From positions 1,240,001 through 1,304,000 of the forward strand of contig JAIXMF010000004.1 of assembly GCA_025201365.1 (NCBI GenBank): a stretch of DNA of 64,000 nt. Direction: 5' to 3'. The notes under the pieces are model-generated. The model was not told the DNA's origin and did not search any database. It saw only the letters and a list, made by a program, of their open reading frames with translations. Positions 14,601-26,204 of this stretch are shown one piece after another. The position numbers and the translations under genes are program-made. The DNA is from Syncephalis plumigaleata. Its lineage: Eukaryota; Zoopagomycota; Zoopagomycetes; Zoopagales; Piptocephalidaceae. Position 1 is the first letter of the stretch, and each line of letters starts with the position of its first letter.

Positions 14601-15230
14601 GCAGTAAGTGCTGACTACACATAACAATTGTCCATTAGTGCTGTACATTTATTATTGCTATTGTTATTGTTATAGGAATATGCACGCTTCGACTTTGCTC
14701 GTACCCTCCTGCATCAATTGGCAATGGTTGTGGCACCAAAGTGTAAACAAGAATTGGACTCGTTATCTGAAGCAGCATTGGAGAGTCCAAAGAGTTACGC
14801 GGTTAAAGATTATCGTAATCATATCATGATATGCATGCGTATCATCATGCTACCTGGATCGGAAATACCTGGTCTAGGCCGTAATCTATTATCATCGTAT
14901 TTAGCGTAGGTTTCTATTCGTATATGTTGTATATTATTTATACTAACTGATCGATATGCTAGTGATCTACTCATTGGTCTCTATAGTATATTAGAGATTC
15001 TCGTTAATGAACGTAAAGACTATGCACAAGCTGCTCGGTAAGTTAACATCGTATGCTAGTCAATCAATCAATCAATCCATATTCATATATTATATATATA
15101 TATGTGTGTGTTACCTAGTGAATCCCAACAAGTACTGAAAGCCATTAAAGAGATTGCCGGTAACAGTCAGAATATTCCCGAGGAGGCCAGACGTCGCTTA
15201 GAACTATTACAAACATTTACACGCGTCTAA
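11608..15230 (+). CDS. WD40-repeat protein with helical C-terminal region
   Basis: A long gene with at least a dozen short exons. The N-terminal half carries WD40-type blades: 'VHSLAWSAQSLLVGS' at about 12100, 'FALDWHPQAACQLIALGGVDKNITLLD' style text near 12580-12650, and WLASASDDNHVQFYDIRY near 12800. The C-terminal half is alpha-helical without motifs I recognise ('LRDYIQKGDVNTLLSLES', 'YDEYFKVAMQLIA', 'RLYLNALVDLGYY'), ending LLQTFTRV. The layout resembles WD40-plus-solenoid scaffold or trafficking proteins; a WDR17-like protein is one possibility, but I cannot name the family. One break in frame at about 12795 lies inside a WD blade and needs a single extra base. The start at 11608 is the ATG opening the first exon with a good donor at 11700. 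Existence of the gene is clear; several exon edges are approximate. Confidence 0.7.
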
Positions 15231-15647
15231 ATTGACCTGACCAATCTCTATATCTGTGCATCCCCTTTTCACATTTATATATATATACTCTATTTGTATA
15301 GCGTTGATTGTATTATCCCTCGTATGTCAGGAGTAAAAGAGGAGTAGTAAACAAACAGGAGTAGATTAGGATACATACAGATGATGGTTCGTCATTATCC
15401 CCTTGCATAGACATGACATGGAATGTAATAAGAAATGAAATGATAATAAAGGATACATTTGTAGGGATGTGATCAACATCTATCCGTTCATTATTGCTCC
15501 TACTAGTACTATTAGCGACATTAGTACTTTTACTACTACTTCTACCAGATACTTTATTTGATATTCATCTAGTTCTACTCTTTTCTCTTACCATAGTAAT
15601 AGTAGTATTCTTATTCCTACCATTATCAATATCGATCCTATTATACA
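15231..15647. other. Intergenic and 5' leader
   Basis: About 415 bases. It holds the 3' end of the WD40 gene and, from about 15490, a CTACTA/TTACTT-rich leader for the secreted protein. No separate gene is visible. Confidence 0.45.
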
Positions 15648-16437
15648 ATGAAGTCAACTCTACTGATACTAGGCGTGTTATTGGCAGCCATCGATGATTC
15701 CCTCCTTCATCATCGTCATCATCGTGTAGCCGCTCAATCAGGTCTATGTGTTCATCGAGAGGCCGGTGACTATTGGCACCCGGTTTCCCCACTGCCATCT
15801 ACTCATGTCCCGACCATAAAATGGCACGTTGCGCTAATAGTCGATGTGTCACGGGATGTGATGGACGTGGTCGTTGCACGTTAGTGTCATCCATTCTAGC
15901 TAATCAGCGTATGTGCCATCAAAAGAAAGCCGGTCAATATTGTCATCCTGAATTAAAGGGCGTCTACGTGCAATGTCCCTCGAATGATGCCTTCGAATGT
16001 GCCAGTGGTCTGTGTATTACAACGCCTATGGATTTGGTACTTGTCATAGTGCTAGTGCCAACACTTATGACAACACGAATACCAATGCTAATCTCTTGAC
16101 CGGTCCTCGTCCCAGTCCTCATGCACCTGCACTCGTCGTGTCAACTGCCACACCTACAATGGCTGCCAATGCTCCTCGTCCTACCGCTAATTCACCACGT
16201 CTCACTATGCCATCACCGGTCTCTGTACCGATACCTAATACACCACCTAAATTGCCATCATTACTTGATGATTTGCCATCAGTGCCATTACTCGCGGTGA
16301 ATGTACCCGACAAGACTAACAGCAAGGAGGATCTCGATGACTTGGCCGTACCATTCCTCGGTGAAGATATGGGCGATGAATTGGCAGCATTACCTGAGGG
16401 TGTTCGTTTATCACCACGCGCTTCTTATATTGAATAA
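15648..16437 (+). CDS. Secreted cysteine-rich protein, frame disrupted twice
   Basis: Seen: an ATG with a hydrophobic signal peptide (MKSTLLILGVLLAA), then a cysteine-rich part with about 12 cysteines (GLC, YSC, ARCANSRC, TGCDGRGRC, RMC, QYC, VQC, FECASGLC, GTC), then a proline/alanine/threonine-rich tail with an acidic stretch (about KEDLDD to GEDMGDE). The coding sense moves between frames near 15780 (after DYWHP) and near 16020 (after ASGLC); in both places adding one base restores a continuous reading of about 263 residues. No intron fits these joins. The compact paired cysteines suggest a disulfide-rich extracellular or cell-wall domain. I do not recognise the family. It could be a surface adhesin-like or effector-like protein of this lineage. 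The breaks match the one-base loss pattern of the window, so I treat the gene as probably intact in the organism. Confidence 0.6.
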
Positions 16438-16555
16438 ATAGAATGCCACTCTATGTCATATAAATGATGGTTTATATGTACGGCTTTTTTATTATAACTA
16501 TGATAACTATGATTGATTGTCCTATCTAAATGATGGTTACCCTCCTAATTCAGGA

Positions 16556-18917
16556 TCAATTCACTATTTTATATAGAAGATGTGCACTGTGTTGACCTTT
16601 TTGTTTGTTGTTTGCTTGCTTAATCTCATCAGATGCTGCATTAGCTGCTCCTTCATTCTCTGAACTATCGGCACCATCGTATTCCTCGTCAAACTCTTCA
16701 GGTATATCACTATCTGAATCTTCTGCTATGAAATCTTCATCGACTAGATTCATTACATTAGTATATCACATATATATATATACAGTAGCAGTAATACTTA
16801 CCACTTTCATCTTCATCTTCATCTCCACCCTCTTCATGATTAGCCACACGAGATCGTTTACGAGATCCTTCCTCTTCTTCTGATGAACTACCTCCTTCAT
16901 CCAAACCTGCGTAGGAAGTGAGCTAATAATATTGTATTAGTATTGCTATCATTATAATGCTTATAATCTACAGTCAATATTACCTCTTCTGCTGGATCCT
17001 TACGTACAGTAACGCCCTTAGTATTTAGATAGGATAATACATTGGTGTATTCCTCCCTACATATACATATACACATACATATATTAGTATATGCACATAA
17101 TCAATCAATCACATCTACTATTTACCGATTCAAATTAGAGAATTGATGACTAACACCAGATCGTGTATTGATCTTTATATCAAAGAAGCGTGATGTAGTA
17201 ATAGCATTACTCACTCTATTGATTAATAGACTAGTTTGTTAATCATTTCTTTCCTATATATCTGTATATATTTATACATTACCGTGAGAATACAACAGAA
17301 CTGATCTCCCGTAATGGTACTAGTGTCACAGGTTTAGGTAGGAATAACAAATAGTTCTCTAATGGATAGATGAATCCTTCATTCGCCTTAAGTGAACACT
17401 TGATACCCTTCTGATTATGATGACTAGTTGTTATATATATATATATATATATATATACGTAAATAGATATACATATATTGATGCATTACTAATATAATTA
17501 CCTATTATACGAGTTACCCGGTACAGTAATCTTCTTATCGGTTAATGCACGTAGAATAGTGCTTACAATCACATAGGTGAAATTATGATAATTACTCTCT
17601 AATTTACCATCATATTTTGCTAATTCATCTCTAATTACATATCTATTAATATTCATTAGTATTGTATATACAAGTAATGACTTACGCTTCCATATTTAAG
17701 GTGACATCAGTCTCTTCCTCTTTCAAGAATTGGAATACTAAGAATGGATAGCGTGTTTGACCTTGTCGAATGGGTGGATCAATACCAATCTATTCGTGTA
17801 TTCATGTATTAATATCTTCTATATATATATATGTGTGTGTGTCATACTACATACCACAAAATATACATGAATATCATCAGGTCGTGGTACTAGGAACATG
17901 CGTGTAATAGTATCATATAATATCTTGTAATCATACGTTTTACCGCGCATTCGTAGGAAGGTTGGAAGAATTCCACTTCAAATCGAGCACTATATAATAA
18001 AAACAATGAATATATACGTATTTAGTTGAATGATGTATTAAAACTTACCGTGGTGATAAACTGAATACATCCTGAAAGCGAACAACATATTCACCAGCCA
18101 CTTGACCTAGTTCTGCCTTAGTCTTGAGTGTCTCGTAGAACAGCTGTCATCAACATGATATTAGTATATCAGGGTTATTCATCAATATTCCTCTACTTAC
18201 ATGAGCAGCACTTTGTTCTTCCTCGCCATCACCTTCATCGGTCTGTACCGTACCAGGAACGTAGAATCGTACCTCCATTAATTGATCACCTCGTCGTCGT
18301 GCACGATCTCGTTTCTCTTTCGTTGTGCCTTGTCCTTCATTTAATGACAACTCAATGCTTACTTCATTCTTGCCACTAACACTAGAATTGGACATTTCAC
18401 TTAGGGGCAATTCAAAGTTTGTCGATTACCAATATTGAACAATAAGTAATTGCCTATAGATTCATTAATAAGCCATTCTATAATCCTATTGCTGTTTATC
18501 TGCTTAACTTTACCTTGAAATTCAGTCTTGCCCCAATTCCATCCCTTTAAACATAACTCTTTAGTCTCTAGCGGTAAATGGTATTGTGCTTGATACTATT
18601 CTTGAGTCGATCAAATGCCTAATAGTAAATGTCATTATTATGAGTAATAGATTACTGATCAAGTTATATAATGACTACTTACATCCTCGTCAAACCCGTC
18701 GAATTTCACAATAGTATTGTCTTTCAATTGGATACGTAACTGATAACCACGAGAAGCACGTAGCCACTGTGTTTTACGTAGATCCTCACGTCTTATTGTA
18801 AATACTTGTCCTGTGGGTGACTTCCAGCCTAATCCACTGGCTGCTAATCTAAATTGACCCGCATCAGTATCTGATGTCCTAGATAGATTGCGTCAAAGTG
18901 TTCGATCTGTTCGTCAT
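16556..18917 (-). CDS. POB3: FACT complex subunit Pob3 (SSRP1 family)
   Basis: Pob3 with Spt16 forms FACT, the histone chaperone that loosens and rebuilds nucleosomes during transcription and replication. Seen on the minus strand: the N-terminal POB3/SSRP1 text (FDAIYL, '[20 protein letters not shown]', '[19 protein letters not shown]', VKFDGFDED), then '[14 protein letters not shown]', the middle PH-like domains with '[12 protein letters not shown]' and '[11 protein letters not shown]', and an acidic C-terminus ([16 protein letters not shown]). There is no HMG box after the acidic part, as in yeast Pob3 and unlike animal SSRP1. The gene has about nine exons. Near the start (18870-18917) two single-base losses are needed to link the ATG at 18917 through [11 protein letters not shown] to the domain. 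If those are not errors, the true start remains unknown. Confidence 0.92.
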
Positions 18918-19267
18918 ATTGTTGTTGTTGTTGTTTAAAGCGTTAAAAATAAAGGAAAAAATAAAAGAATCGACACGCTAAACAAGTAACAAAAAAAGAG
19001 GATAAAGACACGCGTCACACATAGACACACACACCTATGAATGTATATTGCATTAAGATGTCATCATGATAGTTTATTAAAAACTATATCATTTGAATAT
19101 GAACATCGATGATGGCGTCATTTGACTATGTTCATTCGAAATTAATGTATTAGTCAGGGTTGTTCCACTTATTTAAGTACTACGTTTGTCGTTGTTTCTG
19201 GGATTACGTCGACAACCTTCCTTCTACTTCTTTCTCTACTACTATTGACTTGTATCTACACTATTTG
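18918..19267. promoter_or_regulatory. Divergent promoter of POB3 and MsrA gene
   Basis: About 350 bases between two divergent starts. A (TTG)n/(CAA)n run at 18920-18936 lies just upstream of the POB3 ATG, and a CTACTTCTTTC-type pyrimidine tract at 19220-19245 precedes the MsrA ATG. No other gene is visible. Confidence 0.45.
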
Positions 19268-20062
19268 ATGTTCAAGTTTATTCAACGTCACTCTCGTCTA
19301 GTACTACGACCGTCCACTTCTTTAGGTTATTTCTACACTCGATATCATACAGGAAATATGACTGAGAAAGCCACATTTGCCGCCGGTTGTTTCTGGAGTG
19401 TTGAACTCGCATTTCAACGTCTCGAGGGTGTTACCTCAACTGCCGTAGGCTATACAGGTGGACATAAACCGAATCCTACCTATAATGAAGTATGGTAAGC
19501 GTATACATATTATATATATACTAGATTGTCATTTATTCGAATAACTCACCGTTTACTCCCTATTTAGCACGGGCGAGACTGGACATGCTGAAGCGGTACA
19601 GCTTGAATTCGATCCTGCCATTACTAGTTACAATAAGCTGTTACGTGCATTCTGGGACAAACACAATCCAACCACACTTAATCGTCAGGTAGTTAAGCAG
19701 GGAATAGATCAAATTATGAACACTATCAAGCTTAATCATGATTATCTATACATTATTGATTAGGGTAATGACATTGGTAGTCAGTATAGATCTGCTATCT
19801 TTTATCATACAGAGGGTCAACACGGAGAGGCTGTCGCTAGTCTAGCTGAGGAACAAGCCAAATACGATGAACCAATTGTTACGGAAATAGTACAAGCCAC
19901 CGAGTTTTGGCCAGCAGAGGAGTATCATCAAAAGTATTTGGAAAAGGTAAAAATAATTAACATCTTTATATAGTTGCACATAAACATCATTACTCATTAA
20001 TGTACTAGGGTGGTCAGTGTTCTGCAAAAGGTTGTGCTGATGCCATTCGTTGTTATGGTTAG
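19268..20062 (+). CDS. MXR1: Peptide methionine sulfoxide reductase MsrA
   Basis: MsrA reduces methionine-S-sulfoxide back to methionine in proteins, using a catalytic cysteine recycled by thioredoxin. Seen: the active-site motif GCFWS, '[19 protein letters not shown]', '[13 protein letters not shown]', '[27 protein letters not shown]' in parts, FYHTEGQ, and C-terminal cysteines ([17 protein letters not shown]) suited to recycling. Four exons: 19268-19494, 19568-19688, 19764-19946, 20009-20062. The ATG at 19268 adds an N-terminal stretch rich in R, S and aromatic residues ([21 protein letters not shown]) that looks like a mitochondrial presequence. A second in-frame ATG about 30 codons on would give the cytosolic form, so dual targeting is plausible but inferred. 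Frame is intact. Confidence 0.95.
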
Positions 20063-20351
20063 AGTGATGAGGCATACTAAATGATATGTGGATATATCCA
20101 AGAAGTATCGCTACAAATACCATTAATAAAACAATATACTCGTAACTGGTTCATCTACTATCATTATCACTTATTATTATTACATTATATTAGAGAGAAT
20201 TGTGTACTCCTCATTCTTATATAATAGTCTACTTTATTATAAAGTAATGTGTCAAACTATACCATCAATAAGCATTAGGATCTATATAACCTGATGTATA
20301 TACACACATATACATTTATATATCTATCTATCAATTGATCAATCGATCGAG

Positions 20352-21876
20352 TTAGTAATAGGCCGGTGAGGGTGGATAGGCCGATGCCGGTTTATTCTGT
20401 CCTGAACCATTGGGACGTGGATGTTGCTGATGTTGCTGTTGTTGCTGTGGTGGTGGTGGTGGATAGGCCGAATTAGCACCAGGTGGTGGTGCATAACCAG
20501 CAGGTAGAGCAGGTGCAGCATAACTACTAGTGACATTATTATTACCAGCAGTAGGTACTTGTCCAATAGGTGGTGGTGGTGGATATGCACCAGGTGTACT
20601 AGTTACTTTTTGTTGAAGTGGAGGAGGTGGAGGATAAACAGAACCTGCATTCACTGGTGGATAGACAGCAGCAGTAGCAGCGCTATTAGCATTAGAAACT
20701 GCTGCTGCTATTGTTGCAGTACTAGTTGCCGTACTAGTTGTAGGTGGTGGATACACGCTATTGGCATTAGTTGGTGGATAAGGTGCAATTGCATTTGTAT
20801 TGCCTGTAGTTCCTCCATTTGAATTGTTCATTGCATTTGCCTGTTGTTGATTTGGTGGTGGTGGTGGAGGATAGACAGATGAACCACTATTATTAGGGTT
20901 ATTGCAGCAGCAGCAGGAGGAGGATAGACAGATGAACCAGTCTCATAAGGTGGATTACTATGAGTACTAGCATTACTATTTGTATTATTATTTGCTACAC
21001 CATTCGCTGCAGCATGTGTAGCTAATACAGGAGAGGTTGGTGCCTGTGAATTACTATTCAATGCACCATTAGCATTGCTACTACTATTACTCGCAGGTCG
21101 AGGTGGATATGCCGATGGATTGCTATGATGTCCATGATTCGGATTATTATTCGCTATAATCAAATGAATAAGTAATCAATCAATATATATATATAAGATG
21201 TTAGCTTACCTGATGAATAACCTGAACTGGGAAGTGTCTTCAATAGTTTATCAAGTTGTTGGCATAGCTCTATTAATTCATATTGTTTAGACTGTTGACC
21301 TTGGAATGCTACTACTGTTGGAGGTGGAAGTCGTTCACGATCTATCACACACATATATATATATCTGTTAGATGAGAGTAGCTTATATTTACCTGTATAG
21401 ATACTTACCATAAACCATGACTTTCAATGTCTTGCTTGTTTGATACACCGATTGTATATCAACATCATCTGTTAGCGTAACTAAATCACCATCTAATAGT
21501 TATGAAATACATTGTATAAAGTTATTATAACGATGAAGCAAATGATAATAAGAGTAAATAGCTACCTTCATCTAGATATTTCAGAATATGATTTTCAGGT
21601 TGAATTGAAAGTTGACTTGCGAATAGTCGAGTAATAGCTGCTCTTACACTAAATAGATAGATAGGTAGATAGATATTAGTACAAATAGTGTCTATTTCCA
21701 TATAACATTTACTCAACTCGTTAAGAGTGGGAAGGGCGGCAAATGCCATACGACGTATATCTCCAGCACAGTTGCCTAACAAGTAGTACTGCATTAGTAA
21801 TAGTTATATGTCTGTCAATCTATCTATCTATTTATATCCTACATTTAACTGTATATACCGTGCCTGTGTAACTCAT
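20352..21876 (-). CDS. TFG-like protein: PB1 domain, short coiled coil, P/Q/Y-rich tail
   Basis: TFG is a COPII-associated scaffold at ER exit sites that oligomerises through its PB1 domain and forms condensates through its P/Q-rich tail. Seen here: a PB1-like N-terminus (GDIRRMAFAALPTLNEL, 'LKYLDE', 'GDLVTLTDDVDIQSVYQ', KTLKVMVY), then a short helical segment 'QYELIELCQQLDKLLKTLPS', matching in position and character the ELIELRNKVNRLLDSLE segment of human TFG as I recall it, then a long N/S/P/Q tail with many copies of a YPPPP-type unit (SVYPPP, VYPPVNAG, GAYPPPPP, GYAPPPG, SAYPPPPP), ending AYPPSPAYY. About six exons; the start ATG at 21876 gives MSYTGT joined across an intron. One frame break at about 20905 in the tail needs a single extra base. 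Identity rests on domain order and the helix match, so it is likely but not certain. Confidence 0.75.
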
Positions 21877-22616
21877 GGTGATTACCTATCTATTACTGCT
21901 ACTAATAGATGATGTTTAAGAGAAAAAGACCGACTAGAAATAAAGTAAACGGCAATAGACGTTCTCTCCCCCGACTTTCTCAGTTATTCCTCTTTCAACG
22001 TCGTAGAATAGGAATATATACGCAATGGGTATATAAAAAGGACAGAATGAAGAGTAAGAGGAAGAAAGTCGATAGGATGCAAGCAAGTACACGGTAGCAC
22101 GTATGTAAGTGAGTGTGCACGTACAATACAAAAGTCGAAAGAGATGAAGAGCAACCACTATACTAGATGATGAGGATGATATGCGTATACAGCTGTTAAC
22201 CGTAGAGCAAAGAGGAGAAGGATGGAGTGCGCGTACACGAGACGAATGAGAATAAATGTAGTGACACGAGAACGAGAGACGAAAGAGCACGCGCGTTTGC
22301 AATTGAACTAGGCTTATCGCATTCTTATTAATAGTATCTCAAGGAATATACATTTATATATCAGTGTGACATGCATCACACTCCATTCAAGGTGTGATAA
22401 TGATACACGTTTACTCGTTCGTTCGTTCGTTCGCTCACTTTCTGCATTAAAGTAACGGGCCGAATATACGTTCTATTACTCCTTTTCTATATTTCTTGCA
22501 TGCTTCTACACGTTTCAATAGGATACACTATTGTCGTTGTTTATAATAGGAAGTATTAAGGGCTTGTAGTTATTATTATTATTGCTACACGTTCTCTACA
22601 GTCAATATGTTGCCAT
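21877..22616. promoter_or_regulatory. Divergent promoter region, TFG-like and Rav2 genes
   Basis: About 740 bases. It contains a perfect CGTT tandem tract at 22415-22433 and purine-rich sequence at 21915-22090. The open frame at 21934-22302 (-) has no recognisable content. I see no RNA gene. Confidence 0.4.
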
Positions 22617-24031
22617 TACCGCTTAATTCTACGGCTACTGAGTTGATTCAAGAGGAATTGAACGAATTAGTAAGATGACACTAACTTGTATATATAGTAC
22701 CAATACGCTAACTAGTTAACAACAAATAGAAAGCAGAAACACAATGGTTACTTAATAGTGAATTCGATACACTTTCTATGGAGTTAAAAAGCGAGTATCA
22801 GGTATATAGTATGACCATTATCATGCGCATAAACAATATCATAATAGAATCAATACATGATTGTAATCATTTAGGATAGAATGCCATTCTACTCACAAGG
22901 TAAGTATAGTCATATAGAAAGTACACTAATCGATATATCTATATTAATGTACGTCGTATATTTAGGAGAAACACTAGTGTTATCAACTCCAAAGTAAATA
23001 ATAGTCATGTCAAGCAATGCAACTATCATTATTAATCTAGTCTATTCTGCATGATATGTGTAGTTCGGAAATACTAAAAGGATTTGTTCGATTGGAAGGA
23101 TCTAATCTTGTTAAAGTGGTAAAGATGATTATTACATGATAATAGAAAGGTATAGTAATCATTATGATCTATAGGATATCGCCGTATATTTGTCAATGAT
23201 GGAAAGAGGTCAACCGATAAGGTGACTATGGCTACCGATTGTGTTTATCCATTAGACCAAGTAAGTAGCATCAATAGTTGTTGTATACATTATGCTTTAC
23301 TAATCAATATCGATGGCTCAATATATTAGATTGATTTACTACATCGAGAGACTGCCATACTAAATGATCTTATTCAGCATATGACATGTCCCATTGATTT
23401 GAATGATGGTAAAAAAGTAATATAATAATTGAATGGTGTAATTCATATACTTACCACACGATGTAGATGATATCCGCATTGATGAAACAAATAGACAAAG
23501 TATTAAGTCTATTTCAACCAACTGCAGCTCAATCATTTCCTAAGAAATCATATGATCCAAAGGTAACTTGACTATTACTATGGTCATTGTTATTCGTAAT
23601 TAATTAATTAACTAATTCATTCATCCATTAGATATTCAATCCCATACTTAATGAACAAATTGCTGTCGAGTTTAACATAGAAAATACAGATTTGGTGGCT
23701 ACCATACGCGTGTTAAAGTATCACAAGACACCACCCGTACGATATCGTTCGCTTATTTATGGTTGGGTTGAACCACCACCTGTATAGTATCCTTTAGTCG
23801 GTTGCGTATTATAACATCGAGTAATGATCAGTTATGGATTGTATACGTTAACCACTTGACTCTCCTAATAGTCCATGGCTTGGACGTCTAGCGCAAGTAA
23901 TGGAGACTGTACAAGTACACTCTGCTGTACCCAGTCTAGCCGATCTATGGAATAGTCTACGTTCGATTCGTGTGTTATGCGCAGCTTATCGCGATAAACT
24001 GATAGCCATTGACGAAGCCAGTCGATCATAA
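22617..24031 (+). CDS. RAV2: Rav2/Rogdi, RAVE complex subunit
   Basis: Rogdi/Rav2 is a subunit of RAVE, which reassembles the V1 and V0 sectors of the vacuolar H+-ATPase. Seen: 'ELIQEELNEL', AETQWLLNSEFDTLSMEL, 'GETLVLSTPN', ILKGFVRLEGSNLVKVDI, a helical stretch 'HRETAILNDLIQHM', then 'FNPILNEQIAVEFNIENTD' and a C-terminal helix LADLWNSLRSIRVLCAAYRD. These line up in order with human ROGDI as I recall it (WLLHDEVHAVLKQL; ENFILGS; VKGVLTLQGD). The gene is cut into roughly ten very small exons of 25-150 bases. Start ATG 22617, stop 24029-24031. It converges on FANCL with about 137 bases between stops. Small exon edges are approximate. Confidence 0.8.
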
Positions 24032-24167
24032 TAATAGCAATAATAATAAATTTACCAATATTACATAGTGAATCATTAATCGAGTAAGACTAATTCCTTG
24101 TCGTAGATTGCACTAATGTATTTACGCTAATACTCTATAATACATTAAGCGATAAGTATAGTCATCA

Positions 24168-25908
24168 TTATGGTAGATTAGATGAGATATAGACACTCAC
24201 TTGACTACAATACGGACAAGACCCGAATACAACACCTAATGTTTGAGCAGTACTCGTATTTGCTCGTAACCACTTGATAATGCATAACAATAAAGAAGTA
24301 TAGTCTTAATTTACTCATACATTTACTTGTGACGGATATCATGTCAGCTTCTTACCTCGATAAGACACAAACGATGGAATGGCTTGCTACAATCGGCATT
24401 TCGACAAGTGGTATCGGGCATTTGACGATGTGATTGCCGTGCATCACTATTCGAATGAGTGTGCAACCAGTAAGCATAGCAAATACCGCATTCATAACCA
24501 TTCATCGATGATGTATCCGTAATATCCGGTCGAGATGGTAACGTCGTCGATAATAATCTCTCCAAGTTTTGCTTAATAGATAATGTGCTATTCCTAATAA
24601 TATCAATGCATATCGTAAATATACAAATGGACACAAGTAACATGCAATACACACACATACCATTGTGATAGATTACGATAGAAATGATCGCGTAATGGTG
24701 CAACACCGGTTTCTGCACCAAAGAATTGCCATTCTGGCAGTGTTCCCAATGGATTAAGGGTAATATCAAGTGAAACTAGCCGACCTGTACAAAGATGTAA
24801 AGCAGCAACAGCAGCAGCAGCAGTAGCAGTTGATTTGATTAGTATTTGCTAAGAAAAGCATAGGTGAACTATGTATATATATCTCCACTAACCGATAATA
24901 ATACGTCGACTGAATATGGCATCGTCATTCTCTAGTGTCCATAATTCCTTGTCGGCATCATGTAATTGTCGCCAGACATGTTGATATTCGGTTATTTTCT
25001 AATGAATATGGTTATATTACTACGATTATTGTCATGGCATCATCATCATCATCAGTAACTTACCTGTTTCATTTGCGTGATTAAACTCGATAACCAATGA
25101 CCTGACGCAGATTGCATGATAGTAAGGGTTTTGCTTAATGAATTATCGGTAACGATACATGGTGGCTCATTAGGGAATCCATTGGGAAGATGTACCGTAA
25201 GATAGTGAACTTGATCAGTATCATCTCTAATTACATGTTCATTTACATTACTGCTAAGATGCTACCACTATTGACTATTACTTACTTGATGCATAAGGTG
25301 ATATGGCAAGGATCATACGTCAATTGATGAACATATTCCATATCGATTGCTTCCAGTTCACGTAATAATGCAGCATAGAATTGGCTACTCGTCGTCGTTA
25401 TAGTCGAGCTGGATGATACACCATCTGTTTCATTCAATTCACTTGATATCCCTTTCTACAATACAGATATAACAATAAGCACGTAATCTGAAATGATAAC
25501 AGTAGTTGTAATTACCAAAATGGTGCGTAATTCCGTATGTATAGCCTCGATGGATTCACATCGACTTAATGCCTATTGGAACATGTACGATCATTGAATA
25601 TGCTACGCTTATGGAATAGTTCATCGTAATTACCATGCTTATCACTTCTAGGCGTGATCGTATAGATTCATCCAAATCAGTATGCTCGACTATATGCGCA
25701 TTTTTAATTGCATCAGTAGCTGGATTCTTATCCATAGCTATGGTTAAATGTCCTCGCTTGCTCTGTACTCGAGTTAGTAACATGCATCGATATATGCACA
25801 TCAATACGCTAGTTGTATACTACTTACCGTAGACTTGAAGCATACATGGTAACGTGTACACTGAACATTGCATGGTATTAGAATGAGATCTTGATTAGAT
25901 GACAACAT
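24168..25908 (-). CDS. FANCL: FANCL, Fanconi anaemia E3 ubiquitin ligase
   Basis: FANCL is the RING E3 that mono-ubiquitinates FANCD2 and FANCI during interstrand crosslink repair. Seen: a C-terminal RING of the FANCL type (CGICYAYWL, then CRNADCSKPFHRLCL, across an intron to 'KWLRANTSTAQTLGVVFGSCPYC'), which matches the human pattern CGICYAY...CGQPFHQICLYEWLR...FGECPYC. Upstream exons carry RWD-like central-domain text: 'VHYLTVHLPNGFPNEPP', 'KELWTLENDDAIFSRRI', 'VSLDITLNPLGTLPEWQFFG', 'LRDHFYRNL'. The start ATG at 25908 opens MLSSNQDLILIP. About nine exons; a CAG-repeat-rich intron lies at about 24785-24850. The frame is intact as far as I can follow. The stop at 24168 assumes read-through of a possible donor after CPYCSQ; a further short exon is possible. 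Confidence 0.9.
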
Positions 25909-26204
25909 GACAACCAATTAATCTAACAAGGGGAAACGCGTTTATTTCGCGTTCTTATGACATTTACGTGTGTATGTGTGTGTTTGTGTGTGTGCGTATG
26001 CCTATTTTGTGTGGCAAATCTACCTTTTTCGATTTTCGCCTTCGTTTTCTTCTCTACAGCGCTTCCTTCTTCCCGTTATTGTTATTGGTGCTATTCTACT
26101 TCATTCCTTGTTAAAACGATTGTCGTGTCGTTTATCGCCAGCTTTCATTATATTATCATTATCATTATTATTCAGACTAGTTGTTCCTTCTCTATTAGTG
26201 CAAC
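25909..26204. promoter_or_regulatory. Bidirectional promoter, FANCL and SANT-protein genes
   Basis: About 296 bases between divergent ATGs. It has a TG/GT-rich tract at about 25967-25999 and CTT/TTC-rich sequence after 26030. The long open frames across it (25957-26388, 25970-26224) are repeat-driven and overlap the true first exon out of frame. Confidence 0.5.
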
